Positions 43,524 through 53,087 of a DNA stretch of 64,000 nucleotides are shown piece after piece (the stretch's first letter is position 1; each line of letters begins with the position of its first letter). A program made the translations under genes and the position numbers. The notes under the pieces are model-generated. The model did not search any database and was not told where the DNA came from. It worked only from the letters and a program-made list of their open reading frames with translations. Where the stretch lies: the NCBI GenBank assembly GCA_018401645.1, contig JAGYKK010000011.1, positions 19,154-83,153 on the forward strand. The letters run 5' to 3'. The stretch is from Mycobacterium sp. Its GTDB lineage: Bacteria; Actinomycetota; Actinomycetes; Mycobacteriales; Mycobacteriaceae.

Positions 43524-44447
43524 CTAGCGCTGGTTGATGTTCCATTCGATCCAGCCGACGCCGCTGCGGCCGTCGGCGGTGCGAAAGTCGGCCATCGCGC
43601 GCTGGAAGTGGGTGACCCGGCCGTCGGGGGCCTCCAGGCGAAGCGGTCCGAACCCGCGCGGGCTGACCTCGATGACGAGCGCGTCGTCAGGCTCGCCGAG
43701 TCGCAGCACCGCTGCGGACACCAGGGTGTCCGCCGGCTTGTCGTACGTCGATGATCCGGTGGTGAGTTCGGTGATCTCGCCGCCGGTCTGCAGGTAGCCG
43801 ATCGCGACGCCGGGCATGTCCGGCAGCATGACCGCGTGCACCCGGGTGCCGTCGGTGAGGTGGAACGCCGACCACATCCAGTCATGGGCCCACCAGTCCC
43901 GTGCTCCCCAGGAGTGGTCGCGTTGGCCCGGACCGGCCACGGTGATCTCGTCGCCGTCGATCACCACGGTTCCCTCGACGCGGCAGGGGATCTCGTAGCG
44001 GGTCAACGCCTGCCAGGCGTACGGCTGGGCGTCGGTGATCCAGCGCAGGTCCAGCGTCAACGTGACTGGCGTTCCGGCCTCGGCGCGTAGGACGGCCATG
44101 TCATCGGCGTACTGCCTTGCCGCGCCGGTGAATTGGACCCGAAAGTCACACAGCGCAGTCACGCACTCCTGAACGGCCTCGTAGTCGGTGCCATGGACAA
44201 TCTGGCGGCGGGCCTGCAGCACCGGCGGGGGCCCGGCGTAGTCGGTGACCATCACGGTGGGCTTCCCGGGGCGCACCACGGCCACGGTGTATAGGCAGCT
44301 GCCCTGGTTGGGAACGTTGCCTAGCCGCACGTACACCCCGATCTCGGGATCGGCGCTGACGCCGTCGAAATACCAGCTCTCGTTCCAGAACGGCTCGTCG
44401 CCCGGTGCGTGCGGGGACTCGTCGCGCGGATCGGGAAGGGTGGGCAC
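43524..44447 (-). CDS. DUF7064/7065-type (hydroxyneurosporene synthase-like) protein
   Basis: EPFWNESWYFDGVSADPEIGVYVRLGNVPNQG...GPGQRDHSWGARDWW. Confidence 0.75.
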   Translation of the reverse strand: MPTLPDPRDESPHAPGDEPFWNESWYFDGVSADPEIGVYVRLGNVPNQGSCLYTVAVVRPGKPTVMVTDYAGPPPVLQARRQIVHGTDYEAVQECVTALCDFRVQFTGAARQYADDMAVLRAEAGTPVTLTLDLRWITDAQPYAWQALTRYEIPCRVEGTVVIDGDEITVAGPGQRDHSWGARDWWAHDWMWSAFHLTDGTRVHAVMLPDMPGVAIGYLQTGGEITELTTGSSTYDKPADTLVSAAVLRLGEPDDALVIEVSPRGFGPLRLEAPDGRVTHFQRAMADFRTADGRSGVGWIEWNINQR

Positions 44448-44456
44448 GGGTGTTGT

Positions 44457-45788
44457 CTAGACCGGATCGGCGAAGCCGGGGATCAGTTCCTCGGTCATCG
44501 CGCGGACCGGCACGTGGCAGTCGAGTTGAGCCGAGATCGCCACCGTGGAGGCGATCACCCGCAGCGGGATCGCCAGGCTGGCAGGCAGATTCATCTGCCG
44601 CGCCATCTTGATCTGCTCCGCCGAGCGTTCCATGTTGTTGGCGGCCTGTTTGCGCAACCACCGACGGCTGTAGTGAAACACCGGCACCTCGATGGGCTCC
44701 ACGTACTGGCGGAGCATCGCGTCGACCTCCTCGACCGAGATGTCCTCGCCCTTCTGGATGAAGCCGATCCGTTCCATGGTCGGCAGCAGTTGGTCGTAGT
44801 TCTTGTCCAGTGCCAGGCGGATCATTCGGCCGACCTCGGGGGGGAGTCCGTCGGGCAGTGGGGCCACCGCGCCGAAGTCGATCACCGCCATCCGGCCGTC
44901 GGGCAGCATCATGAAGTTCCCCGGGTGGGCGTCGCCGTGCATCATGCCGACCCGCGCCGGTGCGTCGAAGGTCAACTCGAAAAGTCGTGTGCCGCAAAGG
45001 TCTCGCTCATCGGGGGTGCCGTCGCGGATGATCGCCGACATCAGCTTGCCGTCGATCCATTCGCTGACCACCACCTTCGGTGCGCTGCCCACGATGCGTG
45101 GGATGAAGAAGTGGGGGTGGCCCTCGTAGGCTTTGGCGAACGCCCGCTGATTGTTGGCCTCGAGGCGATAGTCCAGCTCCATCTCGGTGCGCTCGATCAG
45201 TTCGTCGACCACGGCCTGCACGTCGGCACCCGGGGCGAGTTGTTTGAGCACACTGGTCATCCGGCGCATGGTCTTCAGGTCGGCCCGCAGGGCCTCATCG
45301 GCCCCGGGGTACTGGATTTTCACGGCCACCTCGCGGCCGTCGGACCACACGCCCTTGTGCACCTGACCGATACTGGCCGCGGCCACCGGGGTGTCATCGA
45401 AGGACGCGAAGCGCTCGCGCCACTTGGTGCCCAACTGCCCGTCGAGCACCCGGTGCACCTTCTCCGCCGAGAGCGGGGGAGCGTCCTTCTGCAGTTTGGT
45501 CAGCGCCTCTCGGTAGGGCTCGCCGAACTCCTCGGGGATGGCGGCCTCGAGCACCGAGAGCGCCTGGCCCACCTTCATCGCCCCGCCCTTGAGTTCACCG
45601 AGGACGGTGAACAGCTGGCTGGCCGCCTTCTCCATCAACTCGGCGTTGACCGAGTCGCGAGACTTGCCGGTCAGCCTCTTGCCGTAGCCCAGCGCGGCCC
45701 GGCCTGCCATGCCGACCGGGAGGCTGGCCAGTTTTGCATTTCGAGCGGTTCGCCCGCGCTTGATGTCGTCGGCCACGCCCTCCATCAT
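44457..45788 (-). CDS. ABC1/AarF atypical kinase family protein
   Basis: KVGQALSVLEAAIPEEFGEPYREALTKLQKDAPP; VAAASIGQVHKGVWSDGREVAVKIQYPG; GDAHPGNFMMLPDGRMAVIDFGA. Confidence 0.95.
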   Translation of the reverse strand: MMEGVADDIKRGRTARNAKLASLPVGMAGRAALGYGKRLTGKSRDSVNAELMEKAASQLFTVLGELKGGAMKVGQALSVLEAAIPEEFGEPYREALTKLQKDAPPLSAEKVHRVLDGQLGTKWRERFASFDDTPVAAASIGQVHKGVWSDGREVAVKIQYPGADEALRADLKTMRRMTSVLKQLAPGADVQAVVDELIERTEMELDYRLEANNQRAFAKAYEGHPHFFIPRIVGSAPKVVVSEWIDGKLMSAIIRDGTPDERDLCGTRLFELTFDAPARVGMMHGDAHPGNFMMLPDGRMAVIDFGAVAPLPDGLPPEVGRMIRLALDKNYDQLLPTMERIGFIQKGEDISVEEVDAMLRQYVEPIEVPVFHYSRRWLRKQAANNMERSAEQIKMARQMNLPASLAIPLRVIASTVAISAQLDCHVPVRAMTEELIPGFADPV

Positions 45789-46657
45789 GCCCGTCGCCCC
45801 GCCCGAACTGTTCGGGGATGCCAACAACCGCAGAGGGGATGGCGTGTCCAGCGCCGGGCCCGGATCGTGTGGGTGGTGACGTCGACCTCGACGGTGGCGT
45901 TCATGGTGGCCGGGGGAGCGCCGGGCGGTTCGGTGCCGCGCACTGCGGCGATGATGTGGTGCACCTCACCTAGCGCCAGGGCGGCAGTGGCCAACACGGT
46001 CGGACGGTCGGCGTGGGCGATCACCTCGCGTAACTGCACGGCCAGCACCGGCCAGGCGGCGTCCCGGTCGGTGCGGTGCAGATCGGCGCACCCCAAACAG
46101 CTGCTGACCCCGGGGATCACCAGCGGGCCGACCACGCCGGTGCCGTCGCGAAGCCGCACCGGCAGGTGCGGCACCCGGGCGGCGTGCAGATCGCGCAACA
46201 GTCGCGGATCGGCGGTCAGTGAATCGGTGAGCACCATCAGGTCCACCCCGGCGGGTGCGCCGGCGGCGGTGACGTGACGGGAGCGCCCCACCCGCGCGCC
46301 GGAACACCGCAGTCCTTGGGCCACCAACTCCGAGAGCGGCCCGGCGCCGTGCACCCGGATCGACAGGGACGCCCGGCCGGCCGCCGGCGGAGGCGCTCGC
46401 GGATCACACCCGCCGCCAGCAACGCGGCCAGCAGTTCGTCGAACCCGGCGACGTCCCGGAGACCGTGGGCGGTGGCCAGGCGATGCAGTTCGGCCCGGGT
46501 GACCGGGACCGCCATGGCACGCAACACCGTGGCCATCGCCGCGGCGGTCAGCCCCGAGGGCGGATGCACCAGCACCGCGATGCGGATCCCAGCCGATCTG
46601 CACGGCGCCGTCGGGCCGCAGCAGCACCGGCAGCGCCGGATCGAGCACGAAGGTCAC
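45785..46657 (-). CDS. ThiF/TOMM cyclodehydratase-like protein (Rv3196-type), compensating frameshifts
   Basis: HLPVRLRDGTGVVGPLVIPGVSSCLGCADLHRTDRDAAWP; N-terminal middle segment in another frame (VLVHPPSGLTAAAMATVLRAMAVPVTRAELHRLATAHGL). Confidence 0.75.
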   Translation of the reverse strand: MTFVLDPALPVLLRPDGAVQIGWDPHRGAGASALGADRRGDGHGVACHGGPGHPGRTASPGHRPRSPGRRRVRRTAGRVAGGGCDPRAPPPAAGRASLSIRVHGAGPLSELVAQGLRCSGARVGRSRHVTAAGAPAGVDLMVLTDSLTADPRLLRDLHAARVPHLPVRLRDGTGVVGPLVIPGVSSCLGCADLHRTDRDAAWPVLAVQLREVIAHADRPTVLATAALALGEVHHIIAAVRGTEPPGAPPATMNATVEVDVTTHTIRARRWTRHPLCGCWHPRTVRAGRRA

Positions 46658-46693
46658 GACGGTGACTGTGACACCGACCCTCGCGCGACGCGT

Positions 46694-48104
46694 TCAGCTA
46701 TCCACAGGTCCCTCGGTCAATCCCGCCGACGAGCCGCCCTCGGGAGGATCGGACTTATCGAACTCGGCGATGGCCGAGTCGAAGTCGATCCCGCCGACAT
46801 CCCCCGCCGATGACCCGGTCGATGAAACCGGCCGGCTCATCGAGGTCAGCGGCGCTGGGCATCAGGTCGGGGTGGTTCCACACCGCGTCGCGGGCGTCCA
46901 CTCCGGCCGCGGCGGTGAGGCGCTCCCAAAGCACCGCGGCCTCGCGCAACTTGCGCGGCCGCAACTCCAGGCCCACCAGGGTGCCGAAGGTCTGTTCGGC
47001 GGGCCCACCGGTGCCGCGGCGGCGGCGCAGCATCTCCGACAACGCCGCCGTGCCGGGCATGCGCTCACCGAGTGCGGCCGAGACCACCGTCTGCACCCAA
47101 CCCTCCACCAACGCCAGCAGGGTCTCCAGGCGTTCCAGGGCGACGGTCTGCTCCGGGGTGGCCTTGGGTTCGAACATGCCCTGGGACATCAGCTTTTCCA
47201 TCGCGGCGGGGTCGGTGAGGGCGGCCGGGTCCAGGCCCTGGGCCAGTTCCTCCATGCCGCTCATGTCGATCTTCATGCCGTGGGCGTAGGCCTCCACCGA
47301 ACTGAGCAGTTGGCTTGACAGCCACGGCACTCCGGAGAACAACCGGTGATGCGCGGCCTCCCGGGCGGCCAGAAACGTCATGATCTCGCTGCGCGACTGC
47401 TCCAGGCCCTCCGAGAGCGCCTCGATGGCCGCGGGCATCAGCACCGCCACCCCCTTGGGACCCAGCGGCAGTCCGATGTCGGTGGAGGTCAACACTTCCT
47501 TCGACAAGGTGCCCAGGGCCTGGCCCAGTTGCGAGCCGAACGCCATGCCGCCCATCTGGGTCATCATCGCCATCAGCGGGGCGGCCATCGCCTTGATCTC
47601 CTCGGGGCCGTCCTGGCCGCCCAGGGCCGAGGCCCACACCGTGGAGATCTGGGCGGCCATCGGATCGCACAACCGCTTCCAGGTCTCCAGGGTGCCGTCG
47701 ACCCAGTCCTGGGGGGTCCAGGCGACGGCTTTGGTGGCCCCGGCCGGCAGCGCGGTGGCTGCGTCGAGCCAGGTGTCTGCCAGGTGCACGGCGTCGGTGA
47801 CCGCACCGGTGGTGGCCTCGGCGATCGGTGCAGTGAAGCCGATCGAACTCGACGCCAGCTTGCGGGCCAGGTCGTAGTTCACCGGCCCGGAATCCTTGCC
47901 GGCGGCCATCGCCGACCCTGCTCCGCTGAACATCTGGCCGAGCTTGGAGAACAGCTGACCCAGATCACCGGGATTGAAGTCGCCGCCGCCGAACCCGAAT
48001 GGGTCAGACCCCGGGGTCGGGTCCCTCCTGTCGCGGTCGGGGTCGCGGCTGGGGTCGCGGTCGGGGTCGTCTCCGGCGGAGAAGCCGAAGGGCACGTCAG
48101 GCAT
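46694..48104 (-). CDS. zinc-dependent metalloprotease family (DUF2342-like), 3' frameshift
   Basis: MPDVPFGFSAG...GGQDGPEEIKAMAAPLMAMMTQMGGMAFGSQLGQALG...; C-term GGIDFDSAIAEFDKSDPPEGGSSAGLTEGPVDS* in another frame. Confidence 0.85.
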
Positions 48105-48156
48105 GGCCCCCACGGTACCGCCGTTTCTGTGGGGTACCGCCGTTACTGTGGTGGCC

Positions 48157-49179
48157 GTGAATAGGCGGATGCTGACGCTCGCGGTGGCGCTGATGCCCAT
48201 CCTGGTGTTCGGGCTGCTGCTGGGGTTGGTGACGGTGCCGTTCGTGGCGCTGGGGCCCGGCCCGACGTTCGACACTCTCGGTGAGGCCGACGGCAAGCCG
48301 GTCGTCGCTATCGAGGGCACCCCGGTCAAGCCCACCTCGGGTCACCTCAATATGACCACGGTGTCCCAGCGCGACGGACTGAGCCTGGGTCAGGCGCTGG
48401 TGCTGTGGGGCTCGGGCCGCGATCAACTGGTGCCCCGGGATCTGGTGTTCCCGCCGCAGAAGTCCCGCGAGGACATCGAGAAGTCCCAGAGCGCGGAGTT
48501 CCGCCGCTCCGAGGACAACGCCGAGTTTGCCGCGCTGAACTTTCTCAAGTACCCCAAGGCGGTGACGGCGCAGAACATCACCGACCCGGGTCCCTCGGTG
48601 GGTAAGTTGCAAGACGGCGACGCCATCGACAAGGTTGACGGCACCCCGGTGGCTGACCTCGAGGCGTTCACCGCGTTGCTCAAGGCCACCAAGCCCGGCC
48701 AGGAGATCGTCCTGGATTACCGGCGCAAGAACTCCGCACCCGGCACCACTCGGATCACCCTCGGGCGCAATGACGACCGTGACTACGGCTTCCTGGGCAT
48801 CGGCGTGCTGGACGCGCCGTGGGCGCCGTTCACCATCGACTTCAACCTGGCCAATATCGGCGGGCCCTCGGCCGGGCTGATGTTCAGCCTGGCCGTGATC
48901 GACAAGCTCACCACCGGCGACCTCAATGGCGGCAAGTTCGTGGCCGGCACCGGGTCGATCAATCCCGACGGCGTCGTCTCACCGATCGGCGGCATCACTC
49001 ACAAGATGCGCACCGCCGCCGGGGCCGGGGCGACGGTGTTCCTGGTGCCGGCGGAGAACTGCGACGAGGCCCGCACGGTGGCCCAGGACTCCATGACGCT
49101 GCTCAAGGCGGAGAACCTGACCCAGACCATCGAGGGCCTGAAGACCCTGACCACCGGCGGGCAACCCCCGACCTGCTAG
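48157..49179 (+). CDS. PDZ domain / Lon-type S16 secreted protease (YlbL-like)
   Basis: VNRRMLTLAVALMPILVFGLLLGLVTVPFVALGPGPTFDTLG; PDZ; GGPSAGLMFSLAVIDKLT Ser-Lys protease motif. Confidence 0.92.
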   Translation: MNRRMLTLAVALMPILVFGLLLGLVTVPFVALGPGPTFDTLGEADGKPVVAIEGTPVKPTSGHLNMTTVSQRDGLSLGQALVLWGSGRDQLVPRDLVFPPQKSREDIEKSQSAEFRRSEDNAEFAALNFLKYPKAVTAQNITDPGPSVGKLQDGDAIDKVDGTPVADLEAFTALLKATKPGQEIVLDYRRKNSAPGTTRITLGRNDDRDYGFLGIGVLDAPWAPFTIDFNLANIGGPSAGLMFSLAVIDKLTTGDLNGGKFVAGTGSINPDGVVSPIGGITHKMRTAAGAGATVFLVPAENCDEARTVAQDSMTLLKAENLTQTIEGLKTLTTGGQPPTC

Positions 49180-49243
49180 ATGCTGGCTCCGGCCCCGCCG
49201 GGCCGTTGCGTAGAGTTGGATCCGTGATCTCAGGAGCGCGCCC

Positions 49244-52175
49244 ATGAGCATGCGAACCCCACCCAAAATGCCGGCGCTGACCCGCCGCAGCCGCACCATG
49301 ATCGGGCTGGCCTCCGCGGTGGCGGCACTGCTGCTGATCGGCCCCCGCTTCATCGACACCTACGTCGACTGGCTGTGGTTCGGCGAATTGGGCTACCGGT
49401 CGGTGTTCACCACCGTGCTGGTCACCCGGCTGATTGTCTTCGTCGTCGCGGCGCTGGCCGTGGGGCTCATCGTGTTCGCCGGGATGGCACTGGCGTATCG
49501 CACCCGGCCGGTGTTCGTACCCAACGTGGGCCCGGGTGATCCGGTGGCGCGCTACCGCATAGCGGTGATGGGCAAGCTCAAGACCTTCGGTGTCGGGGTG
49601 CCCGCGGTGATCGGCCTGCTCGCGGGCTTGGTTGCCCAGAGCGCGTGGCCCACCGTTCAACTGTTCCTGCACGGCGGCGCCTTCGGCATCAACGACCCGC
49701 AGTTCGGTAGGGATCTCGGTTTCTACGCCTTCGACCTGCCGTTCTACCGGATGGTGCTGTCATTCCTGTTCGCGGCATTGTTCCTGGCCTTTTTGGTCAA
49801 TCTGGTGGGCCACTACATCTTCGGTGGCATCCGGCTGGCCGCCGGGGAGGCCACCCTGAGCCGGGCCGCGCGGATCCAACTCATCAGCCTGGTCGGAGTG
49901 CTGGTGCTGCTCAAGGCGGTCGCCTACTGGCTGGACCGCTTCGAACTGCTGTCCAACACCCGCGCCGGCAAGCCGTTCACCGGGGCGGGCTACACCGATA
50001 TCAATGCCGTGCTGCCGGCCAAACTCATCCTGTTGGTGATCGCGTTGATCGCCGCGGCGGCGGTCTTCTCGGCGCTGTTCCTCCGCGACCTGCGGATCCC
50101 AGCCATCGGGGTGGTGCTGCTGATGGTGAGTTCGCTGATCATCGGTTCCGGTTGGCCGCTGATCGTCGAGCAGTTCAGCGTCAAACCCAACGCGGCACAA
50201 AAAGAAGCCGAGTTCATCAGCCGCAGCATCACCGCCACCCGGCAGGCCTACGGATTGACCGACGACGTCGTCACCTACCGCGACTACAGCGGCATCGCGC
50301 CCACCAATGCCGCGCAGGTCGCCGCCGACAGGGCCACCACCTCCAACATTCGGGTGCTCGACCCCACCATCATCAGCCCGGCGTTCACTCAGTTTCAGCA
50401 GGGCAAGAACTTCTACTCCTTCCCGGAGCAATTGGCGATGGATCGCTACCAGGGCCGCGACGGGACGCTGCGCGACTTCGTGGTGGCCGCCCGCGAACTC
50501 AACCCGTCGCGGTTGATCGACAACCAGCGCGACTGGATCAACCGGCACACCGTCTACACCCACGGCAACGGCTTCATCGCCTCCCCGGCCAACACGGTGC
50601 GCGGAATCGCCAACGACCCCAACCAAAGTGGCGGCTACCCGGAGTTCCTGGCCAGCGTGGTCGGCGCCAACGGTAGCGTCGTCTCCCCGGGCCCGGCGCC
50701 GCTGGATCAGCCGCGGATCTACTTCGGGCCGGTGATCTCCAGTACGCCCAACGACTACGCCATCGTCGGCAAGAACGGTGCCGACCGCGAGTACGACTAC
50801 GAGACCAACACCGAGACCAAGAACTACACCTACGCCGGCGTGGGCGGGGTGGGTGTCGGTAACTGGCTGGCGCGCGGAGTGTTCGCGGCGAAGTTCGCCG
50901 AGCGGAACTTCCTGTTCTCCAACGTGATCGGGTCGAACTCCAAGATCTTGTTCAACCGCGATCCCGCCGAGCGGGTCAAGGCCGTGGCGCCGTGGCTGAC
51001 CACCGACAGCGCACTGTACCCGGCGATCGTCAGCAAGCGCATGGTGTGGATCATCGACGGCTACACCACCTTGGACAACTATCCGTACTCGCAGTTGACC
51101 AGTTTGAGTTCGGCGACGGCGGACTCCACCGGGGCGGCGATCAACCGGTTGCGCCTGGACAAGCAGGTGTCCTACATCCGCAACTCGGTGAAGGCCACCG
51201 TCGATGCCTACGACGGCACGGTGACGCTGTACGCCCAGGACGAGGCCGACCCGGTGCTGGCGGCGTGGATGAAGACCTTCCCCGGCACCATCAAGCCGAA
51301 GTCCGACATCACCCCGGAGTTGGCCGCGCACCTGCGCTACCCAGAGGATCTATTCAAGGTGCAGCGAGCGCTACTGGCCAAATACCACGTCGACGACCCG
51401 GTGACGTTCTTCTCCACCTCAGACTTCTGGGACGTGCCGCTGGATCCCAACCCGACCGCGTCGAGCTTCCAGCCGCCGTACTACATCGTGGCCAAAGACC
51501 TTGCCCGCAATGACAATTCGGCATCCTTCCAATTGACAAGTGCGATGAACCGGTTCCGCCGGGACTTCCTGGCGGCTTACATCTCGGCGAGCTCGGATCC
51601 GGACACCTACGGCAAGATCACCGTGCTGACCATCCCCGGTCAGGTGAATGGACCCAAGCTGGCGTTCAACGCGATCTCCACCGATACCGCGGTGTCCCAG
51701 GACCTCGGCGTGATCGGCCGCGATAACCAGAACCGGGTGCGCTGGGGCAACCTACTGACGCTGCCGGTGGGCCAGGGCGGCCTGCTGTACGTGGCACCGG
51801 TGTACGCATCCCCGGGTTCTGATGCTGCGTCGACCTACCCGCGGTTGATTCGTGGCGATGATGTACAACGACAAGGTCGCTGCGACCCACGGTCGCAGGC
51901 CCCTCGACGGCATCTTCGGTTCGGGTGCCGGCGCCACGGTGGGTCGCAGTCGGCACCGTTGACCGGGCCGGGGTCGGTGACCGAGGAGGGTGTGGTCGCA
52001 GCACCGGTGACCGACGTGCCCGCCGCGGTGGCCGGGGTGCCCAGCCGGGACTCGGCGGCCAGAAACCAGCGCGCGCGGAGATGCAGTCGGCCGGCGAGCG
52101 CGGTGCGTGATGCGCAGCAGTCCGGGACAGTACGGTGCGGCAAGTTGCAGAAACTCGACGAGGCGGCAAGTTCGA
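49244..52175 (+). CDS. UPF0182 family membrane protein, C-terminus frameshifted/degraded
   Basis: [41 protein letters not shown]...[24 protein letters not shown] then [14 protein letters not shown] in another frame; VRDAQQSG near 52107 in a third segment. Confidence 0.92.
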
Positions 52176-52221
52176 CCGGCGAAGTAGAGCTGCTGGGGGT
52201 GGGCGGCGTTAGGGGAGAGAG

Positions 52222-52475
52222 GGTTCTCGATGACTATGAGTCGTTGAAGGAGACTGCCCGAATCTGCCGCAGAACTCGGCTTAACGCCCGGCGCCTGCTG
52301 GCATCAGGGGATCGAGCGACTTGAGGTCATGAAGGAGTCGCGCGAGACTTGCTCGAGTGAATCTGGGTGGATGAGTCGGCGGGAGGACTACCTCTACTGG
52401 CAGGTTCAGGACCGAAAGGCGCTCAAAAGGATCAACGTCCTAATCGCCACTACGGATGAATGCCGACGCGGCTAA
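52222..52475 (+). pseudogene. degraded YefM-YoeB (Phd/RelE-type) toxin-antitoxin remnant
   Basis: YefM-like [28 protein letters not shown]; downstream YoeB-like REDYLYWQVQDRKALKRINVLI; frameshifted and truncated. Confidence 0.8.
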
Positions 52476-52606
52476 GTTGGGGCCTTTGTGGTGTCTCCCG
52501 AAACCGGTGGAAAACATGCGATGCAGTGAAACTCTTCGAAAACGCGCACCGCAAATGACGTGCACAGATGTATCTATGGAAACTGTTGCGCCACAACATA
52601 ATTCAA

Positions 52607-52651
52607 CTCATAACCCAGAGGTCGCAGGTTCAAATCCTGTCCCCGCTACCA
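52607..52651 (+). tRNA. 3' half of initiator tRNA-Met (from anticodon loop to CCA); 5' half replaced
   Basis: ctcataacccagaggtcgcaggttcaaatcctgtccccgctacca matches the fMet tRNA 3' half; upstream sequence does not pair. Confidence 0.88.
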
Positions 52652-52654
52652 GGC

Positions 52655-52690
52655 AAAACGGCCCTCAGAGAACCCTCTGAGGGCCGTTTT
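52655..52690 (+). terminator. intrinsic terminator following the tRNA
   Basis: AAAACGGCCCTCAGAG-AACC-CTCTGAGGGCCGTTTT perfect 16-bp stem. Confidence 0.93.
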
Positions 52691-53087
52691 CATGCCCAAT
52701 GGTCACACTTTTTGTCCCGAGCGTTTTCCCGGGGCGTGGTCACGCGAGCTCGATTTGCGGGCCATCGCTGGTCTCCTCTCAGGCGTCCCCGAGGTTGTGG
52801 CGTTGTTGGCGAATCCGACCTTCGCTACAAATTGATGATTCTTCCCGTCGCCTGTGCCATCGTGCAGCGCCCGAACCAGCACCTCCGCAAGTACATCCCC
52901 ACCGGGGTGCCAGATATTCACGGCTTCAACGGCATTGACGCAACCCAAAGCACGGGAGACACCGTCGCGCTCACGTTCCATTAGGGTCGGATCAAATGGA
53001 CGTCAACCCCGACCCTCGGTTCGCCACTCGGCCGAACGCCACCGGGTCGGTCCCGCCGCGCGCTGTTGACACGAAGCACTGACGGCC

